A DNA stretch of 64,000 nt, taken from the NCBI GenBank assembly GCA_008360955.1, contig LUCM01006546.1, forward strand, positions 9,850 through 73,849, in the 5' to 3' direction. The translations under genes and the position numbers were made by a program. This DNA is from Fasciolopsis buskii (lineage: Eukaryota; Platyhelminthes; Trematoda; Plagiorchiida; Fasciolidae). The notes beneath the pieces were generated by a model. That model saw only the letters and a list, made by a program, of their open reading frames with translations. It had not been told where the DNA came from and made no database searches. This document shows positions 36,201 to 48,414 of the stretch, piece after piece (position 1 is the stretch's first letter; every line of letters starts with the position of its first letter).

Positions 36201-36920
36201 GATAATCCATCTCGCAATTTCAAATTTAAAGCGTTTATTCACAGTGATGCAGTCCTAAGGTTGCACATATTAGTTTTATTCCGAACTGGTTCGGATATTG
36301 ATCCTTCTCGACTAAGCACCAACTCAGGCCCGATAAATCATACCTGTCAGAGGCATCGCTTCGGACATTCACCGTCTGACATCTACCAGGGTTATCACCT
36401 TCCAGTTTTATTGTCAGAAATTTGTAGTCTGAGGTTCTTCTGTCACAAAGTTGTTTGTCGTAGAGTTTAAGTGGAAGCTCTCCTCATAATTTATAATGGT
36501 GGTGCTGATTGAACAAACCGTGTTATAATGTGAGTTAACAGATCTCGATGTACAGCACAGTTTTTTCTTTATTAAACGCGTTACATGCTTAGCCACATTC
36601 CATTCGGCTTAAATATTTGAATAATTAATTCACGGTTAGTTTCGAGTACTCACAATGGAGAAGACAGTTTTGTACAAATATGAATTAGACAACAGAAATA
36701 TTCGGCATAAGCTGGGTGATGACTCAGAACTTTGCTACTATGCACATATACGCCTGTATATATGCATGTATATATGATATAAATGGAAAGCTCAGAATGC
36801 AACAGACATTGAAATAAGTGAAAATTCATTTACGACGCTAAAATCTGATCAAAACGTTGAACTGCATTCGATATATATTTTGTAAACACGGGGATTTCAC
36901 CTTTACATAGCATGACGGCT
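33255..36920. other. Unassigned stretch with small repeats
   Basis: No gene is recognised. A 123-codon minus-strand frame at 33693-34064 reads like protein (LTPPRPISGKLTAG, VSPPWWLDTGNPVGDAFG) but I cannot place it; it may be another retroelement piece. A possible 27-base microexon lies at 34287-34313, between CCTTCCAG and GTAAGT. TA/GA repeats occur at 35521-35550 and a TATATG-rich patch at 36741-36782. Confidence 0.4.
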
Positions 36921-36927
36921 AACCAAT

Positions 36928-37340
36928 CTCCAGGACCCTACTAACTAAATATGATGGTCTATCTCAAGCCGAAGATCCAGTAATGCTTGAACGGTCAATG
37001 GGCGGAGACCTGACAAAGTAGTCTCCTGTTCCTCCAATTAGGGTTGGTTTGGGTTGACAACCCAATCAGGAAATTGAGTGGAAGTAAAGTTGATTTAAGT
37101 AGGTGGGCTTTCATTCAGCCACATCCAGCTGCCTTGTGGACAGGTTCTTGTTATAACCAAAAATTGAATGGGAACCCTAATCGTTCTCCGCTTAGCGGCT
37201 GGGCTCTCTAGCAGCACTCATTCACCACTGGCTCTGAGTTGGACGCCGAAAAATAATTCCATACTGCATCGTTCGTCGCGCAAGATGATAAGAACCAAGC
37301 TACCTGTTGCATCGTCCAAGGTGGATAATATTAGGTATGC
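36928..37340 (+). mobile_element. RTE-like LINE 5' region, copy 2
   Basis: Inverted homologue of 20553-20951. It starts at CTCCAGGACCC and includes the blocks GTAGGTGGGCTTTCATTC and CCACATCCAGCTGCCTTGTG. It passes into an open frame near 37168 that reads LPVASSKVDNIRYATAQTNV at about 37293-37350. The matching VRTLR..RRQTEL segment begins the endonuclease ORF in relatives as I recall them. The endonuclease domain follows at 37590. Confidence 0.6.
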
Positions 37341-37589
37341 GACTGCTCAGACAAACGTCTCCTTCATTCAACGAAATCATTGCGTCCCAAACCATCTCTT
37401 TTTTCTGGCCTGCCTTCTCAAAATTGTCCTGCTAACAAGATGGTTGTACTTGCAAGGCTTCATTATCAGACAGTGTTGTGAATACTTTCCACTCTAGAAG
37501 CTCACGCCTCAAACAGCGTCAACCTGTGAATCTCGGCTAATCCCGTTTGCACACTCTCGTCGAGATATTTCCTGCGCTCCTTGGGAGAA

Positions 37590-38270
37590 GAAAAAGTTCT
37601 GGTTGCGGTTCAACGCATTATTGGAAGAGACTTGAGCGACAAAGACGAAATGTCTCTTTTAGACTGGACTCCGGTTAACAAACATTTATGCGCCGTAAGA
37701 CTTCAGGGACCAGTCGACTAGAGAAATGATAACTTTGTCAAGCTCAGCTCCAGAAGACTGTAGCGTTGGCACGCAAATGTATGAGTTCTCAGATGAACTC
37801 GTCGTTCGTGTTTGTAGGAGCAAATGCTTTCACTTTGCAGAGATGGGGAGTGATTTTAATGCACAAATTGGGAAACTCTTTGCATCGGAATCCTGTATGG
37901 GTGGGCTCTATGCCTTGTCTGTTCAGCGAACGAATAATGAGGACGGACTTCGTTAATTTTGTCTGTTCTTGTGTGGCATGAATTTTCCATGCGGTTCGCG
38001 TCTCACGGCCATTTGACGCTCTAACCAGACAGGCTGTCCGATTCAGATGGATTATATCTAAGTAAGCTATTGTTGGAGCGATTCTGTTCCGAGTTGCGCT
38101 GGTCCACATACGACGAATGGGACCATGCATTAGATTTCTGCTGCAGCTCAGAGGCCATCGACGCAGATGGCAAACCAGGTCCTGATCTGAACGTTCAAAC
38201 CGTTTTATTGGACTTGCAGTTATAAATCTGCGTGTGTGCATTTATGGGGAATTGAGTAATCGAGACCGTG
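37590..38270 (+). mobile_element. RTE-like LINE fragment: AP-endonuclease domain
   Basis: The plus strand gives EMSLLDWTPVNKHLCAVRLQ then GPV (37638-37715), SSAPEDCS and YEFSDELVVRVCRSKCF (37741-37835), SDFNAQIGKL (37852-37881), MGGLYALSVQRTNNEDGL (37898-37951) and, after frameshifts, PIQMDYI with VSYCWSDSVPSC near 38040-38100. GDFNAQ is the conserved endonuclease block; here G is S. Multiple stops and shifts show an old copy. Together with 36928-37340 it represents the first 1.3 kb of the element. Confidence 0.8.
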
Positions 38271-38279
38271 CACACTGTT

Positions 38280-39590
38280 ATATTTGTCGGGATTTTGAGA
38301 CATCAAAATAAAAATACACGTCTGGATATGCTTTGTGTCCAGTGGCTAACAAATGAAATGGCCAGCAGCCAGTGGGGTTTGTGACAATTATATGGTCCAG
38401 TGCAATGTGCTAAAAATTCGGACTAGCAGATTGATAGGAATGGAAAAAATACATGATAGAGTAAATTTGGTAGATGCTGTGCAAACATAATTATGTTACG
38501 TTTCACCCTAAACTCACGGACCAGTTCCTCAAACGGATCGACCAGTAAAAATGCGATTAAGGTGCTAAGTCTAGAAAGCTGGGCGAAGGCTGCGGAAGAT
38601 CAAGAAACTCGGACTGAGACTGGAAAAATACTTACGACGATCGATCGTGAAATGACAGCCAGTCTCGTTTGTCAAAACATGCGGTGATGATATCCTTGGA
38701 GGCTCCGATGCATTTCACCGAACGAAATAAAATCTAACTTTTCGACGCACTTTGAAACAGTAGAGCGATGTCGACGACTTTATCGTGTAACACAGGTGGC
38801 TGCATTGTCCGGTGGAACTCACAACTGGCCCAATCTGAAATAGACAACAACGTACGCGTTGATAACCAATCTAATCCGACATTGTCATCTGTTGTATAAT
38901 CAAACTACCATGCGGGCTATCGAAAAAAATGAAAGGAAAATAATGACAACTGTGCTACGGACTAGTTCTCCTCAAATTCCGATGACGTGACTTGGTAATC
39001 CGGTGTCTTGTACTCCGAGCTCCAAATAGACCTACGATTGAATTTTCGGGTTCTATTGATAGGACTCCGTGCAAAGAGAGTATCACAAGTAATGTTTTCG
39101 TCAAAAAATGAGAGTGCAGATGCAGTTCATTATAGTAAATTTTTATTTTGACCGTGTATTCTGAAAGGAATTGAGAATAGTTTAGAATTTTGCGGCAAAT
39201 TTTTTTGTTTTTCAACAATTCTTGCTGTGTCAGTTTTTCCTCCCTACCACCGACAATTCACTGCCGTATATCTTTTCATAGTACCTCTTGACTTAACTTA
39301 GCTTTGCAAATTTTCAGGAGTACAAAATCCACGCAGTTGTCACATGAAAACAACACGCATTTAAGGATGAAATTTGCATCAGAAATGTCCCACTTTCATT
39401 AGACATCATCTAAGATCAAATCATACAGTAGATCATCAAAAGCTCCGCAAAAGGCATTCAAAACGTAGGTTTATGGTCAGGAGTAGAACGAGTCGGAAAA
39501 AACTTTAAGTTTGAACAAAATGTATCCGGACCAAACGACGTAAGAAGTGTATCGAAAAATCGATGCGCCATGTATTGGTTTTTATTGTGA
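38280..39590. other. Unassigned stretch
   Basis: No gene or element is recognised between the LINE fragment and the Penelope-like element. An open frame at 38493-38687 has no family resemblance. Confidence 0.4.
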
Positions 39591-39640
39591 ATGATATAAT
39601 ATTAATAACACAGCGTTGTTGGTAGATGTAATGCGCCAAC

Positions 39641-39673
39641 GTTTCGACTACCGTGGGTAGTCTTTCTCAAGGC
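39641..39673 (-). ncRNA. Hammerhead-like relic in the PLE 1 3' flank
   Basis: On the minus strand a perfect 7-bp hairpin (GACTACC-CAC-GGTAGTC) is followed directly by GAAAC and preceded by CTTGAGAAA. The arrangement core, stem II, GAAA is that of the hammerheads known in Penelope-like elements. The 5' core reads TGAGA instead of TGANGA, so one base looks lost. Upstream GATTGTAA can pair with TTACATC downstream as a bulged stem I. It is probably inactive. Confidence 0.4.
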
Positions 39674-39813
39674 AAGTTTTACAATCAAATGACTGAGGGA
39701 ACGTTCACATGCCAACTGATGTTTAGTTGTGTTCGTGTATGTGTGTGCTTTGAAATGTGGGTCAGGTGAGTGATTAGTTGTCTTCCACGTCATGCGTCAC
39801 CGTGGTGGTGGGG

Positions 39814-40745
39814 TCAACTAGCGCGGTGACCTTTGGTATGCTTGTTTCTTAATGATGTTAGGGCTGTCCATATCTCCGAGATCTCTGCTCCGTCGTTCCG
39901 ATTTATGCATGTGGGGTGGGTGCTTATCGCCAGAGCCTCGGCAACCTTACGCTCAGTGCAGGTTCTGAATCCACGTTGAAGTATTTTTGCGTTTTCATAA
40001 TCTATGTTATGCCCTTCTGCTATGGCATGCAGAGCGATGGCTGAATCGCGCTCAAGTTTTGATAAGGCCGCCTTATCTGTAGGTCTGCACTTTTCTTTCC
40101 TTCTGTGTTCAGTTATCCGCGTCGTCAGTTGTCTGCTGGTTTGTCCAATGTATTCAGCCGGGCATTCCTTGCAACTGATTTTGTAGATGCAATTGTCGTG
40201 GTCTTGCACACCGACTTGATCTTTAGCTTTTGATAGGTGGCGCTTTAAAGTGTTATCCATCCGGAAGAAAGTGTGAATATCAAAGTCACTGAGGACCTTT
40301 CTTATTGCTTCCGAAGTACCTGATCTGTACGGAATTCCGACGGAGGCCGTTTTCTTCTTTTCTTTCTTCGTCATGTTTGTTGACACGCTAGTTTTCATTT
40401 GTTTTCTTATGAGGCGTGGTGGGTAGTGATTGTCCTGTAGGATGTCGTGTAGACGTCTTAGTTCTTCGTTGCGTTCGGTATCATCACTGCATAGCTTTTG
40501 AACTCTGTTGGCTAGCGAGCAAATAAGAGTCCGCTTCACGCATTGTGGATGAGCTGAACTGAAGTCCAAATACTTATCCGAATGTGTGGATTTTCTATGG
40601 ATGCCGATATTGAATTTTCTTGAGTCATTAACTTTCAGACGACAGTCTAAGAAGTTGATGACTCTACTGGTGTCTTCCGATTCCATTGTGAATTTTATGG
40701 ATCTGCATTGCTTATTGAGAGCTTGAAGAGAGCTATCTTTTTTTT
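39814..40745 (-). pseudogene. PLE 1 RT-thumb and GIY-YIG endonuclease ORF (frameshifted)
   Basis: After the catalytic YVDD (complement of 40769-40780) the frame breaks at an A8 run (40738-40745 as T8). One base fewer would make ...AIIKSTKK run on into DSSLQALNKQ. The continuing frame shows the Penelope thumb (VINFLDCRLKV, IHRKSTHSDKYLDFSSAHP) and a lysine-rich linker, then a GIY-YIG nuclease: CIYKISCKECPAEYIGQTSR, followed by RITEHRRK, an ERKVAEALA segment and a terminal CINRND. In the family this nuclease nicks target DNA to prime reverse transcription. The residues upstream of the T8 run in this frame are out-of-frame RT sequence. Confidence 0.85.
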
Positions 40746-40999
40746 GTGGACTTGATGATTGCAAATGTATCGTCGACATACCGCACGTACAGGCGTGGGG
40801 GGTGGACAAAATTCATTAGGGCTTTTGATTCAACCGAGTGCAGGAAAAGGTTTGCTACAATGGGGGATATGGGTGATCCCATGGCCACACCATCCGTTTG
40901 TTTGTACTACTCATGTTTGAACGTGAAGTATGTTGACATGAGACAAAGTTTTATACCCTCAATAATTGAACAAAATGTATTTCGTCAACTTCTGATAAC

Positions 41000-43780
41000 C
41001 TAGTTTTCAGTGCCAATCAGTCACTTAATTTGAACACAAAGCGAAACGAAAACACAAACGAGTGATACCACTTGTAGCTGTTACTTTTCCATGGTCATAA
41101 GGATGCTGTCTACCTCAACGTGGCCCACTTTCAAATTGTTTACTTTTGTCTGAGTCTTTTGGAAGTATTTTAACGGGTGAGACAGTCTCCACGACGTGTC
41201 GTGGTTTTATTTTTGTTTGACATAGCACACATGTGACTACGACAAATACACGAAGGTATACACGATTCACTCCGGTGGATTGATTGTTCGCGCACGCCCG
41301 GACAATTCGTCTGTTTGAGTGCATGGACTGGCAGAGAACAGAACGAATAAGTTCGTCAAAATCGATCAATCGATGAACACAATGATAAATGGTGAATGCA
41401 CAGTAGCCACGGACTGTCATACAGCTAATTCGATAATTTCATGTAACAATCGTTTGTGAGATCTCGCGGATCACATACGGTGAGTATGATAAAATCAACC
41501 TGATCAGATTCTATTCACATTTTTGTAGGTCAATACAATCATCTTGTAATTGGCCTCGTTTGTGATATTGTCCCAATGGTAACCTCGTTAAGTTTGCAAT
41601 TTGAGTTTAAATGGAGTTAAGGAAATAACAAAAAATGGACAGTCATGAAAATCGGTGTTAGCTGCAACTCAAGTTGCTTGTTTTCGTGGTGGTTTTGAGC
41701 TTGGTGTCCAGGTCGTAAATATTTCGTTGCTTGCTATGTTGACATTGGCAGACCAAGGTCTATTTGATTGTAATCTTCAGTTAAGCGATCAATATTTATG
41801 CAGATAAGTGTTTTCACCACATAGTGCTATACGGTAAATTCCAGCTAATAGTATTTTTAATCAGATTTCATACTGACCATGGAAATTATTTCGCCTCTCA
41901 ATAACCACAGGAAATTTAACCAGGTAGATCGCAATAGGAAATTGCTGACTTAACGATTGAGACTACGTTAGCCGAACTCGACTCCTAGGCTATAACCAAA
42001 AACATGCTTGATGTTCACCATTGAATCAGCATCGGTCTTCACTACTCCAGATTATTTCCGAATAGTTAAAAATCATTGTGAGCTTTTTAAGAAATATTGT
42101 GAAAACATGTGAGCAAAACGATAGTCACAACATCGTGGACAATAATTTGATGATTTTTTTCATCAACGTGATAGCAAAAACCTCAACAATTAGTGCAGCA
42201 ATCTGAACTTGTCACAAACATGAGAAAATCAAGGCCTATCACATTCCTATTCTTGCCTATTTAGTCCGTTAGCTAAGACAGACCAGTGTAATTTATTCAT
42301 TTTGCGAGATTTAACAGTAACGCTTGGCCCATTTACGTATTTCAATGACTGCAAGTTTCAGGGGAAAAATATGGCCGAAATTCATAAAATAACATTAATT
42401 AGTAGCGGCATTTTCAAAATATTAGCGAACTCCTGAGAGGAAAGTAACTTTTCTTGAACATCTCCCAGGATAGATGCAATAAAATGTTACTGGGTAGCTT
42501 GTGGAGCCCTGAAGTTTGGTACGAAGTCGTGCGCTAACGGAACAATTTAAAATCCGCCGTGACCAGGATCCGATTGCAGAGAGTAGATAGAGTCTGTTGA
42601 AATGTTAGAGCAGTGTTAGTCATGAAATGAAACTTCTTATTCACTCGTTAAGCAGTTTTGGATAAATTAAGGTAAGGCATTCGATAGTCTGCTAATAATA
42701 ATCATTTACTGACACAACACAAAAATGTATAAATCATTTTGGTAGTTGTTGTTGAATATCCAAAGACTCCAGCCAAGAAATTTGAGTAGATGGATGTTGC
42801 TTCTTTAGGAATCTATTATGAATGTGTTCGGACTAGGTGAGATCTTGGGACAGGGTTAATGCGCTATGCTTCGTTGATCTAGCTTGCCGGGCTGTTTTAT
42901 TTTTAGTCCTTAGAACGGAGCACTCACCTTACATGGAAAACGAATAACTTCACCAGGCAGAAGTAAATTGATTTTACATGTGGCACGTGGTAAACCAGAT
43001 AAAAATAGCCTTTTGATGGTACGAGATAGAGAGGTAGCTTGTTCGGGAACTATGGACATCAAAGCGGCGCGATAATTATTCATAATACGCAATTTAACAA
43101 CGTAAGTGAGAAATAATGTAGCAGAAGCTAAGGAGTGGAGGCAGATTGCGGCCCCGAAGTATTTTGCAATGGATAAAGCCGAAACTGGAAATATCACCAC
43201 TCACAGTGGTTAGTTGTATTATATTGTGGCTGGCAGGTTGCGAGCCGCATTTATGAGTTTTGATGTTGACTGATGCGCTTAATGTGCCTCGGTCCACGTG
43301 ACTCTCACTGTGTGACAGTAAGTTTGGATCAGATGAGCCAAGTAGTACATGCTATTCACCTATCATCGCGACCTGAGTTCCGTTATTCCGCTCCTAGCCC
43401 GTGCACTTTTGGCGAGATGTAACTAAAGCAACTGAAACCCCTCGCCACACAACTCCGCAATGTACCGAAACAGACTAGCTACCAGAGCCTGCTAAGACCT
43501 TTAGTACCTTTTCTAACGGTTTTGAAGAGACGCAGTCAGGTGGAGAAACATTGCGGGTCCATTCTTTGAATTTGTAAAAACTTCAATTGCGTTCCCTTTG
43601 ATTCATCGTCTTTCACGGGGACTGATCAATATATGGAATGGCTTACCGGTATAATAAGTAGAATAAAAGAATGATGCTGGTTCTAAGCGCGGCCTTCAGT
43701 TGACGTAAGCAATCATTGGGATGATGCTTTTAGTCTGACATGGTGACCCATGAGGTCAAAGTAAAAAGGCATACGGACTA
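41000..43780. other. Unassigned AT-rich stretch
   Basis: No gene, repeat or element is recognised in about 2.8 kb. Confidence 0.4.
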
Positions 43781-43784
43781 CGTC

Positions 43785-44265
43785 CCTGTAAGAATAAGGA
43801 TTTACCAAGAACTCTTGCCTCCTTTGCTGTCTGCGGAGGAGTTCGAAAAAGTTGTTCTACTTTGCCTTTTCCCTTTAAATTTGGGACTCATTATGTTCTT
43901 AAGCGATCAGTCAAGGGCCTCGTAGTTAGTGGTGAAGAACTCCTAACCAGGAACGGATTAAAGAACCTGGAATTCGATGACAACGTCGTAATTCCAAGCA
44001 GACCAACTGCTCTTGAACCACGTGACAGCGATTTGGAGGCTGCATTATGAAAGTGCTAGCTTTCACCTAGTGATTGGTGAGATCTTGCACCTTTACTATA
44101 CTTGGTTAATGAAAGACTGGAAGTTGTCGAAAGTTATGTTTATCTACGACATATACTTCACGAAATGGAGACTGGAAGGAAGAAATATCTTGCTTCGAAG
44201 ATCAGGCTAGTTTTCAAGCCTCATCCCCGAAGACTCCAGTATTTACTCGCACCGTGTTTCTCGTA
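43785..44265 (+). mobile_element. RTE-like LINE fragment: reverse transcriptase core
   Basis: The plus strand gives YVPVRIRIYQELLPPLL (43779-43830) and, one frame over, GVRKSCSTLPFPFKFGTHYV with LKRSVKGLVV (about 43842-43930), then RNGLKNLEFDDNVVIPS (43950-44000). The family reads GVRQGCPLSPFLFNF.ID followed by LEYADDIVLLS, so the catalytic YADD is degraded to FDDN. After a stop, RLEVVESYVYLRHIL and KIRLVF near 44110-44215 match the YLGS and KARLAF segments. It is an old, frameshifted copy. Confidence 0.75.
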
Positions 44266-44269
44266 GCGG

Positions 44270-44990
44270 TGTTTGGTTAGGAAACACCACAACAGTTCAG
44301 AATGTCCGTCGCTTGAGTGCATTTCACACCGGCTGCTTATATATAATTGGCCTTTTTCGGTGGCAAAAAAGCGTCGGAATAGCCAAATTGCGCAGTTGAG
44401 TGTTGGAAAAAATCGACTCCTCGTCGGAATGGGCCATATTGAAAAAACGCATCTCGTTCTCCAGGTCATAGCAGAAAGGGTTAAGAGGGCCCTGATGTAT
44501 TACACAGACATGTCTCGAAAACGGAAATCATGGGGTATGCTCACTTGTTTTTGTTGGGCTGACAAAAAGTGCGAAAATGCAGAAAGCCAACACAAAATAC
44601 CATAAGAAAACTGTTGATCTTCCGTCTTTGCTGCTTGTCATCGTTTTTTTCAGCCCAACCGCAAACCTGAATTTTGATTCTGTCTGCAATCATGTAAGTA
44701 TGAAATAAATGTGTTTAAGTTCTCATTTATATAAGTCCATATATATACATACAAACATAAAGAGTGAATGAAACGCCACGGTTAGCACCACTGCTCTAGC
44801 CGTGGCATAACAAAATCCTAGTGTTTTCTGAAGGGCAGCGCATTCAAAAATTAATAAAAAATGCATACTAAACCTACGGATGCCCATTTCCGCGTATTCC
44901 ATTTTGACCGTCAATTCGTTTTGCTGACTGATAGAGAGTGTCACTGGACTCATGAAATTTTTGTTTAATTTCTTTATAACTGCAACACAT
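44270..44990. other. Unassigned stretch
   Basis: Open frames on both strands near 44221-44605 overlap but resemble nothing known to me. No repeat was seen. Confidence 0.35.
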
Positions 44991-44994
44991 CCGT

Positions 44995-45165
44995 GGCGGG
45001 CGGTGACCAAGCAGATAAGGTTGTGACGTTCGGACGTGAAGGTCGCGGGTTAGAATCCTCCAACCGCGGGTCAACCTACCCAATTGGCATTCCTCTGCTG
45101 GCCGCGTTCCCCTTCTGAAAAATGATGCACATTGTTATTTCATTAATAAAGGATATAAAAGATAA
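44995..45165 (+). repeat. tRNA-derived SINE, copy 2
   Basis: Plus strand: head GGCGGGCGGTGACCAAGCAG with a weak box A, box B-like GGTTAGAATCC at 45048-45058 (one change from GGTTCGAATCC), then a body and the tail AATGATGCACATTGTTATTT with CATTAATAAAGGA near 45121-45153. This copy shows the family's full head-to-tail order. It ends in A-rich GATAAAATAAAG-like DNA, as SINE tails do. Confidence 0.75.
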
Positions 45166-45169
45166 AATA

Positions 45170-48090
45170 AAGATAAAAAAAGCTTTCACCCATAAAGATG
45201 ATGTGGATTGCAATCAAATAAGGTAAATCACGTTGAGGAGTGCAAAATAAAGCCGTCCTAATTCCTGATAAATTTTTAAGTATCATATGAAATGCATATC
45301 TGCTAACCAGTTCAAAAACTATTTTGGAAATATTCCTTCAAAAGGAATAGTATATGATGGCACTTATTAGCTTTTGTCCCAGAGACCAACTGCACGTTAT
45401 TGATTCATTAAAAAACTGCATGCCGTCAAACATTCACGGGGTAGATTTTTACTTGGGCTCCGTGGAAGCATGTTTAAAAATTTCGGTTCCGTCTTCCAAA
45501 TTAGATTGAACAGAATCACATCGGATGTCACGTGGAATTCGAAATTGAAACCCTTAGTGAACTACTAGATATGCGAATCTAAGTTAGCAAGTCAACCGAT
45601 TTGATGTTTGAAGGGCGGAGTAAATTAGTGCGGAATAGGATAGAATGAACGGATTAATGGGTTAAGTATAAGTAGTTTCAAAAAGACAGACGAAATGTTT
45701 GTTCGTCAACAGAAGTTGTGTGTTAAAACCTGCAGAGATGCCGCGTAAGTTTCTTACACCACATGGTTGGTTTTTTTAAAATACTAACCAGTGGTTATTG
45801 GTAAGTTGCAAGGAAAAACTGTTTCCCTGTCCCTGAGTGGCCATTCAAATCAAAATTATAAAAACCACCACGATTGTGTTTATCATGTATTTTGAACTCA
45901 GGTGTTTGAAACAGTTTTTTCGTAGTTCAATATTGAACGATTTTCAGGTAGATTTGCGCTGAGAATTTGAAGGAAATAGACATCAATAATTCCGAATTTG
46001 CGCGGTCGGGCATAGTGCATTTTGTATAATGTGTATGCCATGACCAAGTTCAGTGGTGGCTCAATCTTAAATGAAAAACAGATAAAAAAAATTACAAAAT
46101 GACCAGAAGTCAGTTGAGCGAAACCAATATTTCGAAGTTCTATCAGCTTGCTGAGTTTCACAATAAAGGAATTTCGCGTATAGCTGATCATTATGCCCGG
46201 ATAAAGTTACATGTTTACACAATATTTCCCACCTAGCAGATGCTCATAGTGAGGCAGTGTTCAGTGCGTTCAAACAGCACAGCCAAATTTGAAGACCTTT
46301 TCCCGGACGTGATCTCACGGCTGTGCGGATTTACGTCGGGTGCATCCTAAATCCTGTATCTGCTGCATGCAATTATGCAATTAGACAGGAGATGTCCAAA
46401 ACAAGTCCGAGCAAACATCAACACATGAGGAACACACGGATGCACTCTCAGAACTCTGGCTGGAATCAAAGGGGGCTTAATTATCCCAATTAGGGGGCTT
46501 CTTTCGAATCTGATCATGGGCAAACTGAAACCTGTTTGCCGTCCGCCATATGTGTTTCTACGGACTAAGCACAAAAATTGGACACCATCTGTATCATGTT
46601 CACCCGTTTTTGACATAAGCCACCTAAGGAAACTGTGAAGTGAATAATTTAACGGATAAAAGAGGTAACTCAGAAAGACGAAATCAGTAACAGAAGTGTT
46701 TCCACATTCTGAGGTTTTCATTCTGTCCTCTGTTCTGTAATTCATCCTACAGACGAAGTCATTTTGATTTCGCAAATCTCGCAACTAGTCAACAGTTTAT
46801 GCAAAGTATTTTTGAAAATATTTAGGCCAGTGCGACGAGGAGCTTCTTCAACCACAAAGCATCAAGACATACACAGAATCATCGATTCTGGTACCACTGT
46901 CCCCCGAGCACGACAGAAATGGGTCAAAACACGACCGTCATCAATAGCTTACGTTACTCCAATCAATATTGACTATTATAGTATCAGGGGGAAAAGACTT
47001 CATCTTTCTTCTTCTTGATAATTTGTTATCCGTTCATCGCGTTCGGCGGCGGGCCAAATCATCGGGCTTCACACGATTAACGTCAAGTTTAACAGCGGTT
47101 TCTTCTGACTTTCGCACCTCTAGCGAGTGCGTTTAGATCGCAAACGTTTCAGTACCAGCAGAGGTAACAGTGACAGTGTGTTTGTATGTGTATGTGTGCT
47201 GATGGCACTGAGTTGTGTTTATAGATGTCAATAAGTTATACTCCTTGGACCTAACAAGCAATCTTTAACGGGAAATTACTCGACTGTTATCTAATTTGAC
47301 CCGTACTACTGAGATCATTGTCATCAGAGAATGGTCGCTCGCACAGAAAAGTCACGGAGGAATAAGTCCGCGATTCAACATCCAGACATGTAGAGGATAT
47401 ACAAGGTTAGAGTGATCGGCGAGCTCGCAGATACGGGTCACCATAATCCATGCACGCACTGAATAATGACAAAACATTTGCTACCTAGGCGCGTATACCA
47501 ATAACGAGGACCTAATAATAACCAACAGTCTGAAGTAAAGGTAACAAAAATATTGAAAGCCACTGAGGAGTGTTCTTACTTACTGGAAGACCAAGCTTAT
47601 CCAGGAAATGATTTAGCGTTTAGTATCATGACTGAACATTGTGCTTCTGCCTTAGGTCTGTTGCAAGTCAAATAAAAGCGCTTGACGATAACTGAATGTA
47701 TAAGCCCCTAATGTGGCCCATAAACAATTTGATTTTTCATTAGATCACCTGGCACCTCTACCCTTTCGTGTAATTCACGCTTTCCGTAACGTCGGCTCTG
47801 AAGTTTCGAAACCTGACCGTTGAAAGCAGATGATATCTGACGACGGTTATTGTGTAAACACCTTGGTTTCGTTACAGTGGTAGAATATGGTTGAAGACAT
47901 TTTTCAGTAATCCAAAGGTTGAGTAATGTACCCGGTTCTAGGATTCAGTCTTTGGAACAGGCACTAAATGAGAATAAATTGAGGTGATTGGAAAGCATTT
48001 TGTGCATCACCACAGAAGGCTTGTCTAGTTGTGAGGTGTTCTTCGAGGAAGGTAGTGGGTGGGGAACGGTTTGAGATGGCTAGTAGGTGA
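45170..48090. other. Unassigned stretch
   Basis: No gene or element is recognised. A weak GT-rich patch is present near 47170-47200. Confidence 0.4.
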
Positions 48091-48094
48091 TATG

Positions 48095-48410
48095 GGTAAA
48101 AAGAATGGAAGTTTTAACCAGTGAACTTATTCGTGAGGGTGCAGTTACACTGCCGAATTAGGGTCCACGAGGGGTTTTACCCGATGCATTGATTGGAGAC
48201 AATAAGTGTTATGTCTGAGTGCCGTAGTCGGTAGTTTTCTTACATTCGACACCTTTCTTTTTGACATAATTTCCCAGCTTACTGTTTTGCCATCCGTCTT
48301 CAATAGTCCTGGTTCTTCATTCTGTTTGGCTAGCTGGTGCTGTGAGGTAGCAATCAAAACCAGAACACGTTGGTTCAAGCCTAATAGTTATACTAATTGA
48401 AATTGTGTCT
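48095..48410 (+). mobile_element. RTE-like LINE 3' end, copy 3
   Basis: Aligns along its length with 32945-33250: both carry TTTTAACCAGTG or its near match, GGTGCAGTTACAC, GCCGTAGTC and CCTGGTTCTT, then CAAAACCAGAACAC(A/G)TTGGT (48355-48374 here). The coding end is too decayed to read on its own; the assignment comes from the better copy at 33 kb and from 9.7 kb. Confidence 0.65.
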
Positions 48411-48414
48411 GCTT

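Larger units (their letters stand above)
39600..41000 (-). mobile_element. Penelope-like element 1 (RT palm end, GIY-YIG endonuclease, 3' flank)
   Basis: This is a 5'-truncated Penelope-like retroelement on the minus strand. It begins in the reverse transcriptase with IIEGIKLCLMSTYFTFKHE, a TAG at 40917-40919, then YKQTDGVAMGSPISPIVANL and RLYVRYVDDTFAIIKSTKK. A GIY-YIG endonuclease ORF follows, ending at 39814. The 3' flank holds a hammerhead-like relic. Before the first block the frame meets a stop near 40984, so about two thirds of the RT is missing or unreadable. Confidence 0.85.

Noticed and set aside
40746..40809. First residues (STPHACTCG...) of the long minus-strand frame as a true N-terminus
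   Set aside because: That part is RT sequence (YVDDTFAII) read out of frame; the frames are joined by a shift in the T8/A8 run, and there is no ATG.
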